From Multifurca ochricompacta (lineage: Eukaryota > Basidiomycota > Agaricomycetes > Russulales > Russulaceae), in NCBI GenBank assembly GCA_022496185.1, contig WTXG01000427.1, forward strand, positions 1 through 23,940: 23,940 nucleotides of DNA. The letters are read 5' to 3'. Positions 9,145 to 17,936 of this stretch are shown here, piece by piece. Below the pieces are notes generated by a model. It was not told where the DNA came from. It searched no databases and saw only the letters and a list, made by a program, of their open reading frames with translations. Every line of letters begins with the position of its first letter. Within the stretch, counting starts at the first letter, position 1. The translations under genes and the position numbers were made by a program.

Positions 9145-10109
9145 CAAGTTGTCAAACTTGAAGGTGGGGGGAAGATGATGGATGACATTTGAGATGATTT
9201 AAAAAGTTGATCCTGGTTCCAAGGAGCATTAGAACCAGTTGTCCAGGTCTCATTTAAGAGGGCCCATCCATTCTGTGGCACTATGCTTCAGAACTTAAAA
9301 AAGTCCTGCCTCTGATGTGCGACTTCTAAGTAGTATAGTAAGCTGTCTAGCGCCATCTACAACAAGTCCTAAGCCCACATCAGGGGGACTTGTGTAAATA
9401 GATGGGGAGTCATGTCATGGAGGAGCCAACTGCAAGTTCCACTAGAGACAAAGGGTATAGAGCCCTTCCTCTAGTGCTGGTGGTGGAGTCCATGATTAAG
9501 CCCTAGATGATTGGGGCCATGACTATAGTAGACTATTAGGTTTCCTCTGGTTGGGGCAACCCCCAATGAAAGCAGCGGGTACTTCTGCCCAGAGACAAAA
9601 CCCTCTAGCTACTGTGTAAATACTATAGTAGTTCAAGCCTACTTGTATCGAGCCCAAGTGTCATGGGAGTGACTACCCATGCCTTGTTCTAGACCCTAAA
9701 CTCTACCAGCAGGTCCTAAACCTGGCTTACGGATCGAGCCAAGCATTGACTGAACCTATAGCTCCAAGCCTTCTGGGCAAGGGGCCTACTAAGACTATGG
9801 ATGGGACGAAAACCCAGCTACAACTAAGAATACTATTTACTTAGAGTGCACATGAGGAACTCAAGGTGTTTCACCCGCTTAGGGTCCCTCATCACCTCTT
9901 GCAAGAATCCCTGAGGGACTAGCCAGACAGATCAAGGTGGGCACATAAAGCGCACCACCTTGTGGACAGTTAAGGGCAAAGAATAAGAAATCGAAGCTCA
10001 CAAAGAAGACTGATTGGGAGAGGAGTCTTGAAGCTTGGTGAGCTTGAAGAAGTTTTGGACTGATCAAAAGAACAAACAGATCAGTAAAGCGTGCCCAGGG
10101 CCCATAACC
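9145..10109 (-). other. Long leader of Copia A, no gene seen
   Basis: About 965 bp between the 5' LTR and the gag ATG. I see no conserved domain or plausible long gene. The first bases after the LTR on the minus strand read GGTTATGGGCCC, a candidate primer-binding site that I cannot assign to a tRNA. Such a long leader is unusual for a copia element and could hide an older insertion or an intron. Confidence 0.45.
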
Positions 10110-10497
10110 TGTGAAACAGGCATGAGGCGCAGCATACTGACTGTGAAAGTTAGCGGTTAGGCTAGACAAAGAAAGTTACTTCAGAGGTTAGAAGAACTCT
10201 GAAGTGGAAGAGACGAAACAGACACCCTTATATACTCTTCAAGGGTGGTCTGTGCACTGGGAATAAGTCCACAAGTGCCGGACAAGGTCCAAACAATAAA
10301 CATGAGGGAGAAAGGCTATTGGCCACTACAGAAATCACATGTTACATGGTGCATCAGTCAGCTACTGCGGAATGTGAGAAAGAAAGTAATAATGATAATG
10401 TAAATAGTCCGAAACTCCGGTATCTAATCTAATCTACAAGTAGCTAATCTAATCACCTGATGCCTGAAGCATCACCGAACATCTTCTGTGTTCAACA
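10110..10497 (-). repeat. 5' LTR of Copia A (388 bp, internally deleted)
   Basis: Same ends as the 3' LTR (TGTGAAACAGG...TTCAACA on the plus strand). It lacks exactly 111 bp lying between two direct copies of a CTTCAGAGGTTAGAAGAACT block, one of which is kept. This indicates slippage or recombination between direct repeats after insertion. Confidence 0.92.
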
Positions 10498-11177
10498 TCC
10501 TTTCGATCCAGAAGGAGGATGCTGACTCTCTGGATGCATTAATTAATAAAGTCAATGATCAGATCAGGACCATCCAGTCGCTCTCCCCTGACTCATTCAC
10601 TTTAAGCAACCTCTATGACGAATTGGCCGTCATGGCCATCATTAGGGCTCTTCCTCAGTCTTTTGACAATGTTGTGAGGACTATCTCTGTTCTGGACAAA
10701 TTTGACAAAAACTCTGTGATCCAATGCCTCAGAAACATGGATCAAACTCGCCCTAACTCATCTGGGACTGCATTGGCCTTCGCCGCCTCATCCTCCTCAC
10801 ATAACTCATCTCAGAAGCCCCCTTCGCCTCAAAATACTCAGAACAAGGCCCAAAATTGCCCCAAGTGCGACTTTTGCTCTCGCCTTGGCCATGTTGAGGC
10901 CAAATGCTTCCTCCAAGAGAAACTCATAAAGCAGATTGCTTCCTCGTCATCGCCATCAGCCACTCCTGCCTCTATTTCCCCCTCCAGTGTCCCCACTGCC
11001 CCACAATCTGCGTCCATTGCCTCCATGAGTGCACTTTCCTGTTCTATCCAACCTGATTCTCACATCTCTTGGAATGCAGACTCTGGTGCCTCAGCTCATG
11101 ACATTCAATTGCCATTGGCTACAAATTTGAGGCCACACAGCACCTTAATTCAATTGGCAGATGGGTCATCAGTGTAC
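10498..11177 (+). pseudogene. gag: Copia C gag and start of protease, fragment 2
   Basis: The frame reads IQKEDADSLDALINKVNDQI, LYDELAVMAIIRALPQSFDN and NVVRTISVLDKFD, a UBN2-type copia gag, then the CCHC knuckle CDFCSRLGHVEAKC, a Ser/Pro-rich linker, and WNADSGASAHDI, the copia protease active site, before IQLADGSSVY where insert S cuts in. It is on the plus strand and belongs to a different family from Copia A and B. The 5' piece is at 2386-2436 and the 3' piece at 11887-12202. This layer was hit by at least four later insertions. Confidence 0.88.
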
Positions 11178-11886
11178 TGTACGATCGAGAGACTGTATGA
11201 GTTCATTGTGGAGAAAGGTTCTGCAAGAAGAGGGAAAGAGAAGAAGATGCTGAAGTCATCGAAAGTGCTGATGCACCGAAATGCTTGATATGCCAAAATG
11301 CGTCGATATGTCAAATACGTCAAAGACTTGCTGGCTTTGGCTGGTTGCTGGTTTTTGCTGGCTTGCTGGCTTTGCTGCTGCTGGGTCTGCTGACCTTGGG
11401 CTTGTCATCGTCGTGATGGTTGCTTAGCACTCAAAAGGAGAAAGAGAGAGAGAGAATGACTGTAGATTGCGCTTCTGCTCAGTGATCCTACTACAAGCAA
11501 GTATGTACCTTTAAATACCTGTAGAGAGACCTAAGAGAAGAGTGGTGATGAAGTAGAATTTGTGAAGAAAGAGGTTAAAGCCTGAGAGGCGAGATGAAGA
11601 AAGCAATTAGGACGAAAAGGAATGAATGGGAAGGCGGCCTGGAGTGCAAGCAGTCTAAAGATAATGTTTCGTGCTATGTATCGATCACATTTATATTGCA
11701 TCAGAGACAGTCAGAAACTAAGGTCGAATTAACGTCAGAATGTTTTATTAGCAGAACTTATAATGAAGAAAGCGAACTGGTCCAGCCAGAAGTGGTGACA
11801 TTCGAGAGAGAGTGGATTGAAGGCGTGAGGAGGCAATGTGGGCCAGAGTGGATGGTTTTGGGCTCAGAGCTCACGCTATTCCTACA
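11178..11886. mobile_element. Solo-LTR-like insertion S (709 bp)
   Basis: Copia C coding sequence stops at GTGTAC (to 11177) and resumes at 11887. The insert begins TGTACGATC and ends TTCCTACA, TG...CA ends with short inverted similarity, flanked by GTAC on both sides (11174-11177 and 11887-11890). No retroelement gene is inside. It holds a low-complexity GCTGGCTT-type tract (11330-11390) and a GA microsatellite near 11440-11456. A solo LTR is the simplest reading; a non-autonomous TRIM/LARD-type element is possible. Orientation is unknown. Confidence 0.6.
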
Positions 11887-12202
11887 GTACTCTGAGGGAA
11901 TTGGGTCAGTCAGGTTCATCCCTGTGGTGGGGGGAAGGCAATGCCCCCTGTGGAATTCACAAATGTCCTCTATGTTCCCTCTCTCCACACAAACTTGTTT
12001 TCTATTCTGTATCTGGCTATGAATCGACACTTCTTTATCTCAATATGGAAAGACACCATCAGCTTCATCAGAAATGGACACATTGCTTTCAAAGCAAAGG
12101 TAACTGCGTCCAATTCGGCTTTCCTTGTGGGGGAATCCATTCCAACAGAAGAATTTGCTGGGCTCTCCTCAACTGCTACCCTGGCTCTGGATTGGACCCT
12201 CT
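11887..12202 (+). pseudogene. pol: Copia C protease-integrase junction, fragment 3
   Basis: The frame continues SEGIGSVRFIPVV, shifts by one base in the G-run at 11929-11934, and then reads MPPVEFTNVLYVPSLHTNLF followed by SILYLAMNRHFFISIWKD, the conserved copia segment (VLYVPSLHTNL) between protease and the integrase zinc finger. It ends at ALDWTLL, where the Copia B LTR begins at 12203. The remainder of C is expected beyond Copia B, outside the window. Confidence 0.85.
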
Positions 12203-12434
12203 TGTAGAACAGGCATGTGCACAGCATACTGACTGTAAGTGTTAGTGTGTAAGACTAGACAAAGAAAGTTACTTCAGAGGTTAGAAGAACTCTATATTAC
12301 TATACTACTGACCTAGACAAAGAAAGTTCTATGTAAAGAACGTTAGTCTAATAGCTAAGTAGATAGTATAGAAGGCACTTACACTTCAGAGGTTAGAAGA
12401 ACTCTGAAGTGGAAGAGACGAAACAGACACCCTT
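12203..12434 (-). repeat. 3' LTR of Copia B, part 1
   Basis: It begins TGTAGAACAGGCATG and follows the Copia A 3' LTR base pattern until Gypsy G enters after CCCTT (12430-12434). The LTR resumes at 22177. The two parts total 502 bp, the same as the complete LTR of Copia A. The left flank 12198-12202 is CCTCT; its duplicate lies outside the window. Confidence 0.9.
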
Positions 12435-13036
12435 TGTGACAGTTTGCGGTTTGTGTGACGGTTTGTGACGCGATTGTGACCGTTATGTCGCACGCGTTTT
12501 TTTGATCATTGTCCCCAATTTCTTTACCATCTGTTATCTGTAGAGGGCGCAACCCCTCTTTTAGACTCTCATCCTATTCTATCTCACTCCAGGGCATAAC
12601 CCCTGGAACCCATGACTACTAGGATTACTTATCAGAACCTTTTACTTGGTTTATGCCTTCTGATGTACCTGTTCTTGATGTGCCTCTCTCTGATGTGCCT
12701 TCTATAACATGTATTTAGACTACTAGGTTACAGGGACAGACTTTAAGTCTGTTCTCTTGTATCTAATACAGGTGTATTCGACTTCACAGAACTCCACTTG
12801 AACTCCCTAAGTGGCAGCTTAAGGAGCCTTCTCCCCAGTAAGCTCAGCAGGGCATATTGCTGCTGCCCTTCAACTTCGTTTCCTGCATGCGCCCCCTCCA
12901 TATTGTCGTGGGCACTTGAAACTTTGACCCAACTTAGATCTTCTTTGCTAGAACCCGAATCTTGAGCGCGCCCATATCTTGAGGGCCTTCGGACATCGAA
13001 AACGAGACTGGACGCAGCAGGCACCTGGCTGTGACA
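12435..13036 (+). repeat. 5' LTR of Gypsy G (602 bp)
   Basis: It begins TGTGACAG and ends CTGTGACA. The first 65 bp repeat the TGTGAC word several times. It has a short imperfect tandem of TGATGTGCCT-like units near 12660-12705. It differs from the 3' LTR at 12441, 12470, 12888 and 12974 only. Confidence 0.95.
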
Positions 13037-13108
13037 TTAGAACAGACTTACAGATCTTAGAAATCAAATTACTCACCCGACACCGCAAGGCGACGACGAC
13101 GCGTCTCC
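13037..13108 (+). other. Leader of Gypsy G
   Basis: It starts TTAGAACAGACTTACAG directly after the LTR. No TGG-type tRNA primer site is recognisable, so an unusual primer or self-priming is possible. Confidence 0.4.
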
Positions 13109-13915
13109 TTGCCTGACCCCCGATTAACGACGTCTTATTCCACAAGGGAACCCCAGACGCCGTCCGACAACGAATCTCTTGAGTACCTGTCGCCGGAACG
13201 AGAACTAGAAGCAGAAGGGTCAGTAACACCACCCATTGAAATAACCTCACCTGCGACACGAAATCGCTTTGCCCTCCTTGCAAGCAACTCCCCGACCGAA
13301 AGTGTCTCCCGCGACAAACCCGTGAACCCCGACTTCCTTCTCGAATCTCGACCAGAAGCAAGACTTCTCCAGGACACCTCGCCGACAGCCATCGACACCC
13401 ATCTTGCAGCTGTGGCGACTTCATTCCCATTCATCCTCCCCACACGATTAACTGATGACGTTGAACCAGAGCTAAAAGGAAACGCGCGTTGGTTGGAGAT
13501 CAGACAAGAGAACGCACCTTTCCGAGGATACTGGGTTCCTTATAGGACTACCCGTATTGCCGTCGACTTCTACCAAGGGACTTGGTATCACGTCCGCCCT
13601 AATCAAGGACAGATAGAAGCCATCAGAGTAGCTCCTCACGAGACAGGACTCAACGCACCTAGCACCACCAGAACCCCACTAACCGACCAGGTTGTTACGA
13701 ACCCCGTCTCTTCCTGTCTTTTTCTTCCTACCCAACGACAACCCCTCTTTGCCGCCTACCCTACACTACCAGATCACGTCTCCATCGTGGGATCCGTCAC
13801 ATGCTTTACTTCCTTCCCCGTGATTGACTTTGTCTCTGCTTGCCTCGCTTTGTCTATGATTGACTCCTCTTCCCTTATCTCTTATCCCTTATCATACGAC
13901 CGGACACTTACCTAG
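13109..13915 (+). CDS. Extra ORF upstream of gag in Gypsy G, function unknown
   Basis: A 269-codon open frame that has no ATG near its start; the first codon of the stretch given is TTG. The N-terminal half is acidic and Ser/Thr/Pro-rich (ESLEYLSPERELEAEG). A more globular-looking middle contains NARWLEIRQENAPFRGYWVP followed by TWYHVRPNQGQIEAI. The C-terminal third is hydrophobic and less protein-like, so the true end may be earlier. I do not recognise a family. It may be an N-terminal gag extension or a separate accessory protein. Translation could need an upstream ATG in the LTR, splicing, or a non-ATG start. Confidence 0.4.
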   Translation: MPDPRLTTSYSTREPQTPSDNESLEYLSPERELEAEGSVTPPIEITSPATRNRFALLASNSPTESVSRDKPVNPDFLLESRPEARLLQDTSPTAIDTHLAAVATSFPFILPTRLTDDVEPELKGNARWLEIRQENAPFRGYWVPYRTTRIAVDFYQGTWYHVRPNQGQIEAIRVAPHETGLNAPSTTRTPLTDQVVTNPVSSCLFLPTQRQPLFAAYPTLPDHVSIVGSVTCFTSFPVIDFVSACLALSMIDSSSLISYPLSYDRTLT

Positions 13916-14061
13916 TTCCCTATCAGAAGCTAGGCTTTACGCCCTTCGCTTTCATATATTTGGGCCCACATGACTCTGTTCTCTTATCTCGTAGATGCCC
14001 ATTCGATTACGCATATAAGTCTGCTGTAACTACAATGTAGACCTCAGACTCGACTTATTGA
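13916..14061 (+). other. Spacer between the extra 5' ORF and gag, nothing seen
   Basis: About 145 bp of pyrimidine-rich sequence with stops in the relevant frames. Confidence 0.4.
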
Positions 14062-15415
14062 ATACATCGGTGTTTGTCTTCTGGACTTCCCCTTGAAACC
14101 TTTGACTCAATCGTCTCAGTGCTTTTGGCACTTTTCCGCTCACCATTGTCACTCGGGAACAGCCCCGTTGACTTTGACTCATCCATTTTAACTCCGAAAG
14201 GCCTTATTGACCTCTCATCTGAACATACGTACAAAGCTGTCGCACAAGTCGTGCAGAACGTCTCACACCGGACGTAACACAGGTCCTCCAGCCGCTATTC
14301 GAAGCGCTGCCCGCTGATACAGATTCCACAGAAATGATGACCCTTCCAGAACCACAACCTAAACAGAGACAACGTTCGGTTAGCCCAGACGACCCAGACG
14401 AAGGACCTACCGTGATACTCGCCACACCGAAAGAAAGCACGACCGGAGGACGAATTGAAGGGGTACCACCCCCGTTCTTCGACGGAAATCGAGCGACGGC
14501 TGATGACTGGTGGACCCAGGTAGAACTTCATATCTTCTTGAATACCGAGGCCACAGTCATGAAAAACGAGATATCGAAAATATCATACATATTGGCCTTG
14601 ATTAGAGGCCCCAAGGTTAGCCGATGGGTGATGGAACAAACGAGGTGGTTAGCCAACGTGTCCCGCTCCAAAATTCTAGAGCCGCACCTGTGGGAGAAAT
14701 TCCGACAAACGTTCCTGACAGCCTTTGCCAATGTAGCCGCCAGACAAAAGGCATTACAGGAATTAGCAAATTTGAGAATGACAGGTGGAAATATCGATGA
14801 CTACATAGCCGACTTCCGAAGTCTCGCCGCTCGAGCCGAGTTGTACCTGGATGACCCGCAACACGCCAAAACTTCCTCAAAGGGTTGCCACGAAAACTTG
14901 TGCAAACCATGGTAACCCAGGACACCCCCCAGACATTTGACGACACGGCAGAATCGGCACGAAAGCATCACGCCAACTGGATTTTTATGCAGCGTATGTT
15001 TGGCGATAAAGTACCAATCGGCAATAGAAACAACAATCGAGGGAACAAGTTCACGCTTCCTTGTAGATGCGACCCAAATGCGATGGACGTCGATGTCATA
15101 AAAAAGGCGGTTACCACTGAGGAGAAAGAACAATATAAGAAGGAGGGACGCTGCTTCGAGTGTGGACGCCGAGGACATCTAGTTCGCGATTGCCCCAATA
15201 AAAGACCTCGACCAAGCACAAGCGCCCCAACCCGGACCGCCACGATCGCCGAAGTATCGCAGACAACTGCGGAGGTACCCACCGGATCAGCTGCCTTGAA
15301 ACCAGCTGTGAATATCGTGGAACTCGCGACATCCCTGAAAACCATAACCGACGATCAATGCCTCGAGTTGCAAAATCACTTTAAAGATGACGAGGATTTT
15401 ATATTGCTTGAATGA
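14062..15415 (+). pseudogene. gag: Gypsy G gag
   Basis: Structural protein of the element. The first ATG that leads into clear gag sequence is at 14334. Upstream coding-like sequence (from about 14062, with LETFDSIVSVLLALF) joins it after a one-base contraction at 14257-14258. The capsid-type Retrotrans_gag region has PPPFFDGNRATADDWWTQVE and WEKFRQTFLTAFANVAARQK. A second contraction at 14868-14871 splits the frame within this domain. The rest continues from about 14872: LPRKLVQTM, then the CCHC knuckle CFECGRRGHLVRDC at 15152-15193, and ends FILLE-stop at 15413-15415. Pol overlaps the end in the +1 frame. Confidence 0.88.
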
Positions 15416-16324
15416 TGCAGCCTTCATTCGAGCACTAGTTTCACACCATGTATACATTTCACCAGTCCAAGCAATGAAAGTATCTATCCCTCTACAAGGT
15501 GTGAAAGAAATGGCCAACATAGAAGCACTCATCGATAGTGGTGCAACGGAAAACTTCATTAATTACAAGATAGTTATCAAACACCGACTTCTGACAAAGC
15601 GGCTCGCAATCCCCAAGAAGCTGCGCAACGCCGATGGAACACCTAACGCCACTCGCAACATTGATCAATACGTTGATTTGGACATAATTACAAACAATGA
15701 ACTTAAACGACATCGGTTTTATATTGCATCAATTGGAACCGACCAAATGATTTTAGGATATCCGTGGCTCGCCGCCAGTAATCCGCTTATAGATTGGACG
15801 CAAGGGTGCCTCATGCAGTCGATCCGACTCAGAGTACCGAGGGAATACATTAAGCGATTAAATATAGCCCAAGAACTAGCAATTAAGGCAAAAACCGATC
15901 TGGAGCGCCCTTGGGATCAGATAGTGCCGCAGGAATATCACCGACATCAAAAGGTGTTCAGCGACCAAGAGGCTCAACAATTCCCCGAGGCTAGACCTTG
16001 GGATCATCGGATCGACTTAAAACCAGGAGCGCCTGCAACACTGGACTGTAAGATCTACCCACTAGGGCCAGGAGAACAAGACACACTAAATAAGTTCTTG
16101 GAGGAACACTTACAGAAGGGGTACATCAGCGAATCTAAATCACCATACGCATCCCCATTCTTCTTCATTAAGAAGAAGGATGGGAAACTGAGACCGGTCC
16201 AGGACTATCGCAAGCTCAACGAGTGGACAGTTCGAAATACATATCCCCTACCATTAATTCCGGAGCTAATAGATCGAGTCCGCGGCAGCACCCTGTTCAC
16301 GAAGATGGATGTCTGCTGGGGGTA
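15387..16324 (+). pseudogene. pol: Gypsy G pol, protease and N-terminal RT
   Basis: This pol segment is open across the end of gag in the +1 frame. Protease: EALIDSGATENF, with the catalytic Asp near residue 50 counted from the ATG at 15387. Then LERPWDQIVPQEYHRHQKVF and FSDQEAQQFPEARPWDHRID, the usual lead-in to RT, GYISESKSPYASPFFFIKKK, KLRPVQDYRKLNEWTV, and the first catalytic Asp in FTKMDVCWG. Foldback F2 enters at 16324/16325, one residue before the conserved YNN. The frame itself is intact over this part. Confidence 0.93.
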
Positions 16325-17019
16325 CAGTAGCCCACAAAACTGTTCCAATGTTTGGCCATCCTGGAGAGATTGACCTACCACACAATGAGAATAATTTCCA
16401 AAATTAGTAGAAATTAGTAGATGATAGTGTAGCATCTAAGCTTCAATTAGAGCCTATACTAATGTCAATTGAGTCAGTGGTTCATGATATATAAAATGTT
16501 TTGTGAGGCATTATCATTGGAACAGTTTTGTGGCCAACATGTAAGATGACAAAACCGGTATCTGGTGGTCATGGGAATGCATTGACAGTCATGTGACAAT
16601 GTTTAATAAGTTGAACACACACCAAATAATCATCAACAACACTTGCTTCTTACCATGCATGCCCTCTCTGCTGCCAAAAGGACTCACATTGTCTCCCTCC
16701 TCACTTCATGCAAATCTGCCCATAAAGTGTCAACTATGACTGGCCATGGCACTATTATCATCTCAAGATGGGTCATAAATACTGCCCTTACCATCCCAAG
16801 TCAAATGGAGGGAGACCAAGGAAGCTGACAGAGAGAAATGCTCAGCATGCTGTTTGCCTTATCTCCTCTGGCAGGGCAGACACAGATGTGGAAGTGACTA
16901 GAGCACTTCAGAAGTTGTTAATGGGTTCCTCTATCAACATACAATGCCCATCCATCCTCCCATCAAATTTTCAAGCCATACCTGGCCCCTCCCATATCAT
17001 ACACCCCCATTCCATCATA
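16325..17019 (+). repeat. Left arm of foldback F2 (695 bp)
   Basis: Inverted copy of 17240-17934 without mismatch at the positions I compared. F2-specific sites include CATGGGAATG at about 16572 (F1: CATGCAAATG) and CACACACC near 16615-16622 (F1: CATACACC). Confidence 0.88.
16655..17019 (+). pseudogene. Tc1-like transposase 5' fragment, left arm of F2
   Basis: Same gene fragment as in F1 with residues specific to F2: TSCKSAHKV instead of TSGKSALKV, and IQCPSILPSNF instead of IICPSILPSSF. It carries the same internal frame shift. It contains the helix-turn-helix part and GRPRKLTER linker only, so it cannot encode an active transposase. Confidence 0.75.
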
Positions 17020-17239
17020 AGTGCAATAGGCCACAAAACCAATCCAATGACATTGCTACACAAAACATTTTATATATCATGAACCACTGACTCAATTGAC
17101 ATCAGTATAGGCTCTAAGTGACACTTAGATGATATTGTATCATCTACCAATTTCTACTAATTTTGGAAATTATTCCTATGGTGTGATTGGTCAATCTCTT
17201 CAGGATGGTTAAACATTGGAATGGTTTTGTGGGTTACTG
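17020..17239. repeat. Loop of foldback F2 (220 bp, reversed relative to F1)
   Basis: It opens AGTGCAATAGGCCACAAAAC and closes GTGGGTTACTG, that is, the F1 loop read from the other strand, with more substitutions than the arms show. Confidence 0.82.
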
Positions 17240-17934
17240 TATGATGGAATGGGGGTGTATGATATGGGAGGGGCCAGGTATGGCTTGAAAATTTGATGGG
17301 AGGATGGATGGGCATTGTATGTTGATAGAGGAACCCATTAACAACTTCTGAAGTGCTCTAGTCACTTCCACATCTGTGTCTGCCCTGCCAGAGGAGATAA
17401 GGCAAACAGCATGCTGAGCATTTCTCTCTGTCAGCTTCCTTGGTCTCCCTCCATTTGACTTGGGATGGTAAGGGCAGTATTTATGACCCATCTTGAGATG
17501 ATAATAGTGCCATGGCCAGTCATAGTTGACACTTTATGGGCAGATTTGCATGAAGTGAGGAGGGAGACAATGTGAGTCCTTTTGGCAGCAGAGAGGGCAT
17601 GCATGGTAAGAAGCAAGTGTTGTTGATGATTATTTGGTGTGTGTTCAACTTATTAAACATTGTCACATGACTGTCAATGCATTCCCATGACCACCAGATA
17701 CCGGTTTTGTCATCTTACATGTTGGCCACAAAACTGTTCCAATGATAATGCCTCACAAAACATTTTATATATCATGAACCACTGACTCAATTGACATTAG
17801 TATAGGCTCTAATTGAAGCTTAGATGCTACACTATCATCTACTAATTTCTACTAATTTTGGAAATTATTCTCATTGTGTGGTAGGTCAATCTCTCCAGGA
17901 TGGCCAAACATTGGAACAGTTTTGTGGGCTACTG
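17240..17934 (-). repeat. Right arm of foldback F2 (695 bp)
   Basis: Inverted copy of 16325-17019 carrying the same F2-specific residues in its transposase fragment (ATG at 17604 on the minus strand). Confidence 0.88.
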
Positions 17935-17936
17935 TA

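Larger units (their letters stand above)
2437..10497 (-). mobile_element. Ty1/copia LTR retrotransposon A
   Basis: A whole insertion on the minus strand, flanked by the 5-bp duplication TCCTT (2432-2436 and 10498-10502). Both LTRs run TG...CA. In transcription order: 5' LTR (10497-10110), long leader, gag, protease, integrase, RT, RNase H, 3' LTR (2938-2437). Integrase before RT defines the copia superfamily. Foldback F1 is inserted in pol. Length is 8061 bp including F1, or about 6.45 kb without it. The coding region carries several one-base shifts and at least one Arg-to-TGA change, so it is not autonomous as read. Confidence 0.92.
16325..17934. mobile_element. Palindromic Tc1-like foldback element F2
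   Basis: A second copy of F, again 1610 bp, flanked by TA (16323-16324 and 17935-17936). Arms are 16325-17019 and 17240-17934 (695 bp each), the loop is 17020-17239 (220 bp). It splits the RT gene of Gypsy G between WG and YNN, and the reading frame matches on both sides when the element and one TA are disregarded. It differs from F1 at about a dozen arm positions, each mirrored in its own second arm. The loop faces the opposite way to that of F1. Confidence 0.93.

Noticed and set aside
9879..10169. Minus-strand frame across the Copia A LTR and leader
   Set aside because: It spans the LTR-leader border and is hydrophobic low-information sequence. It is likely chance.
11594..12022. Open frame of 142 codons across insert S and Copia C
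   Set aside because: It crosses the S/C boundary, so it cannot be an original gene, and it has no recognisable motif.
12948..13443. Minus-strand open frames over the Gypsy G LTR and 5' ORF
   Set aside because: They run antisense to a better-supported coding frame, span the LTR boundary and show no domain.
14868..14871. Programmed -1 frameshift within Gypsy G gag
   Set aside because: The shift lies inside the conserved capsid region, the site is not a canonical X XXY YYZ heptamer, and other homopolymer contractions of the same kind occur across the window.
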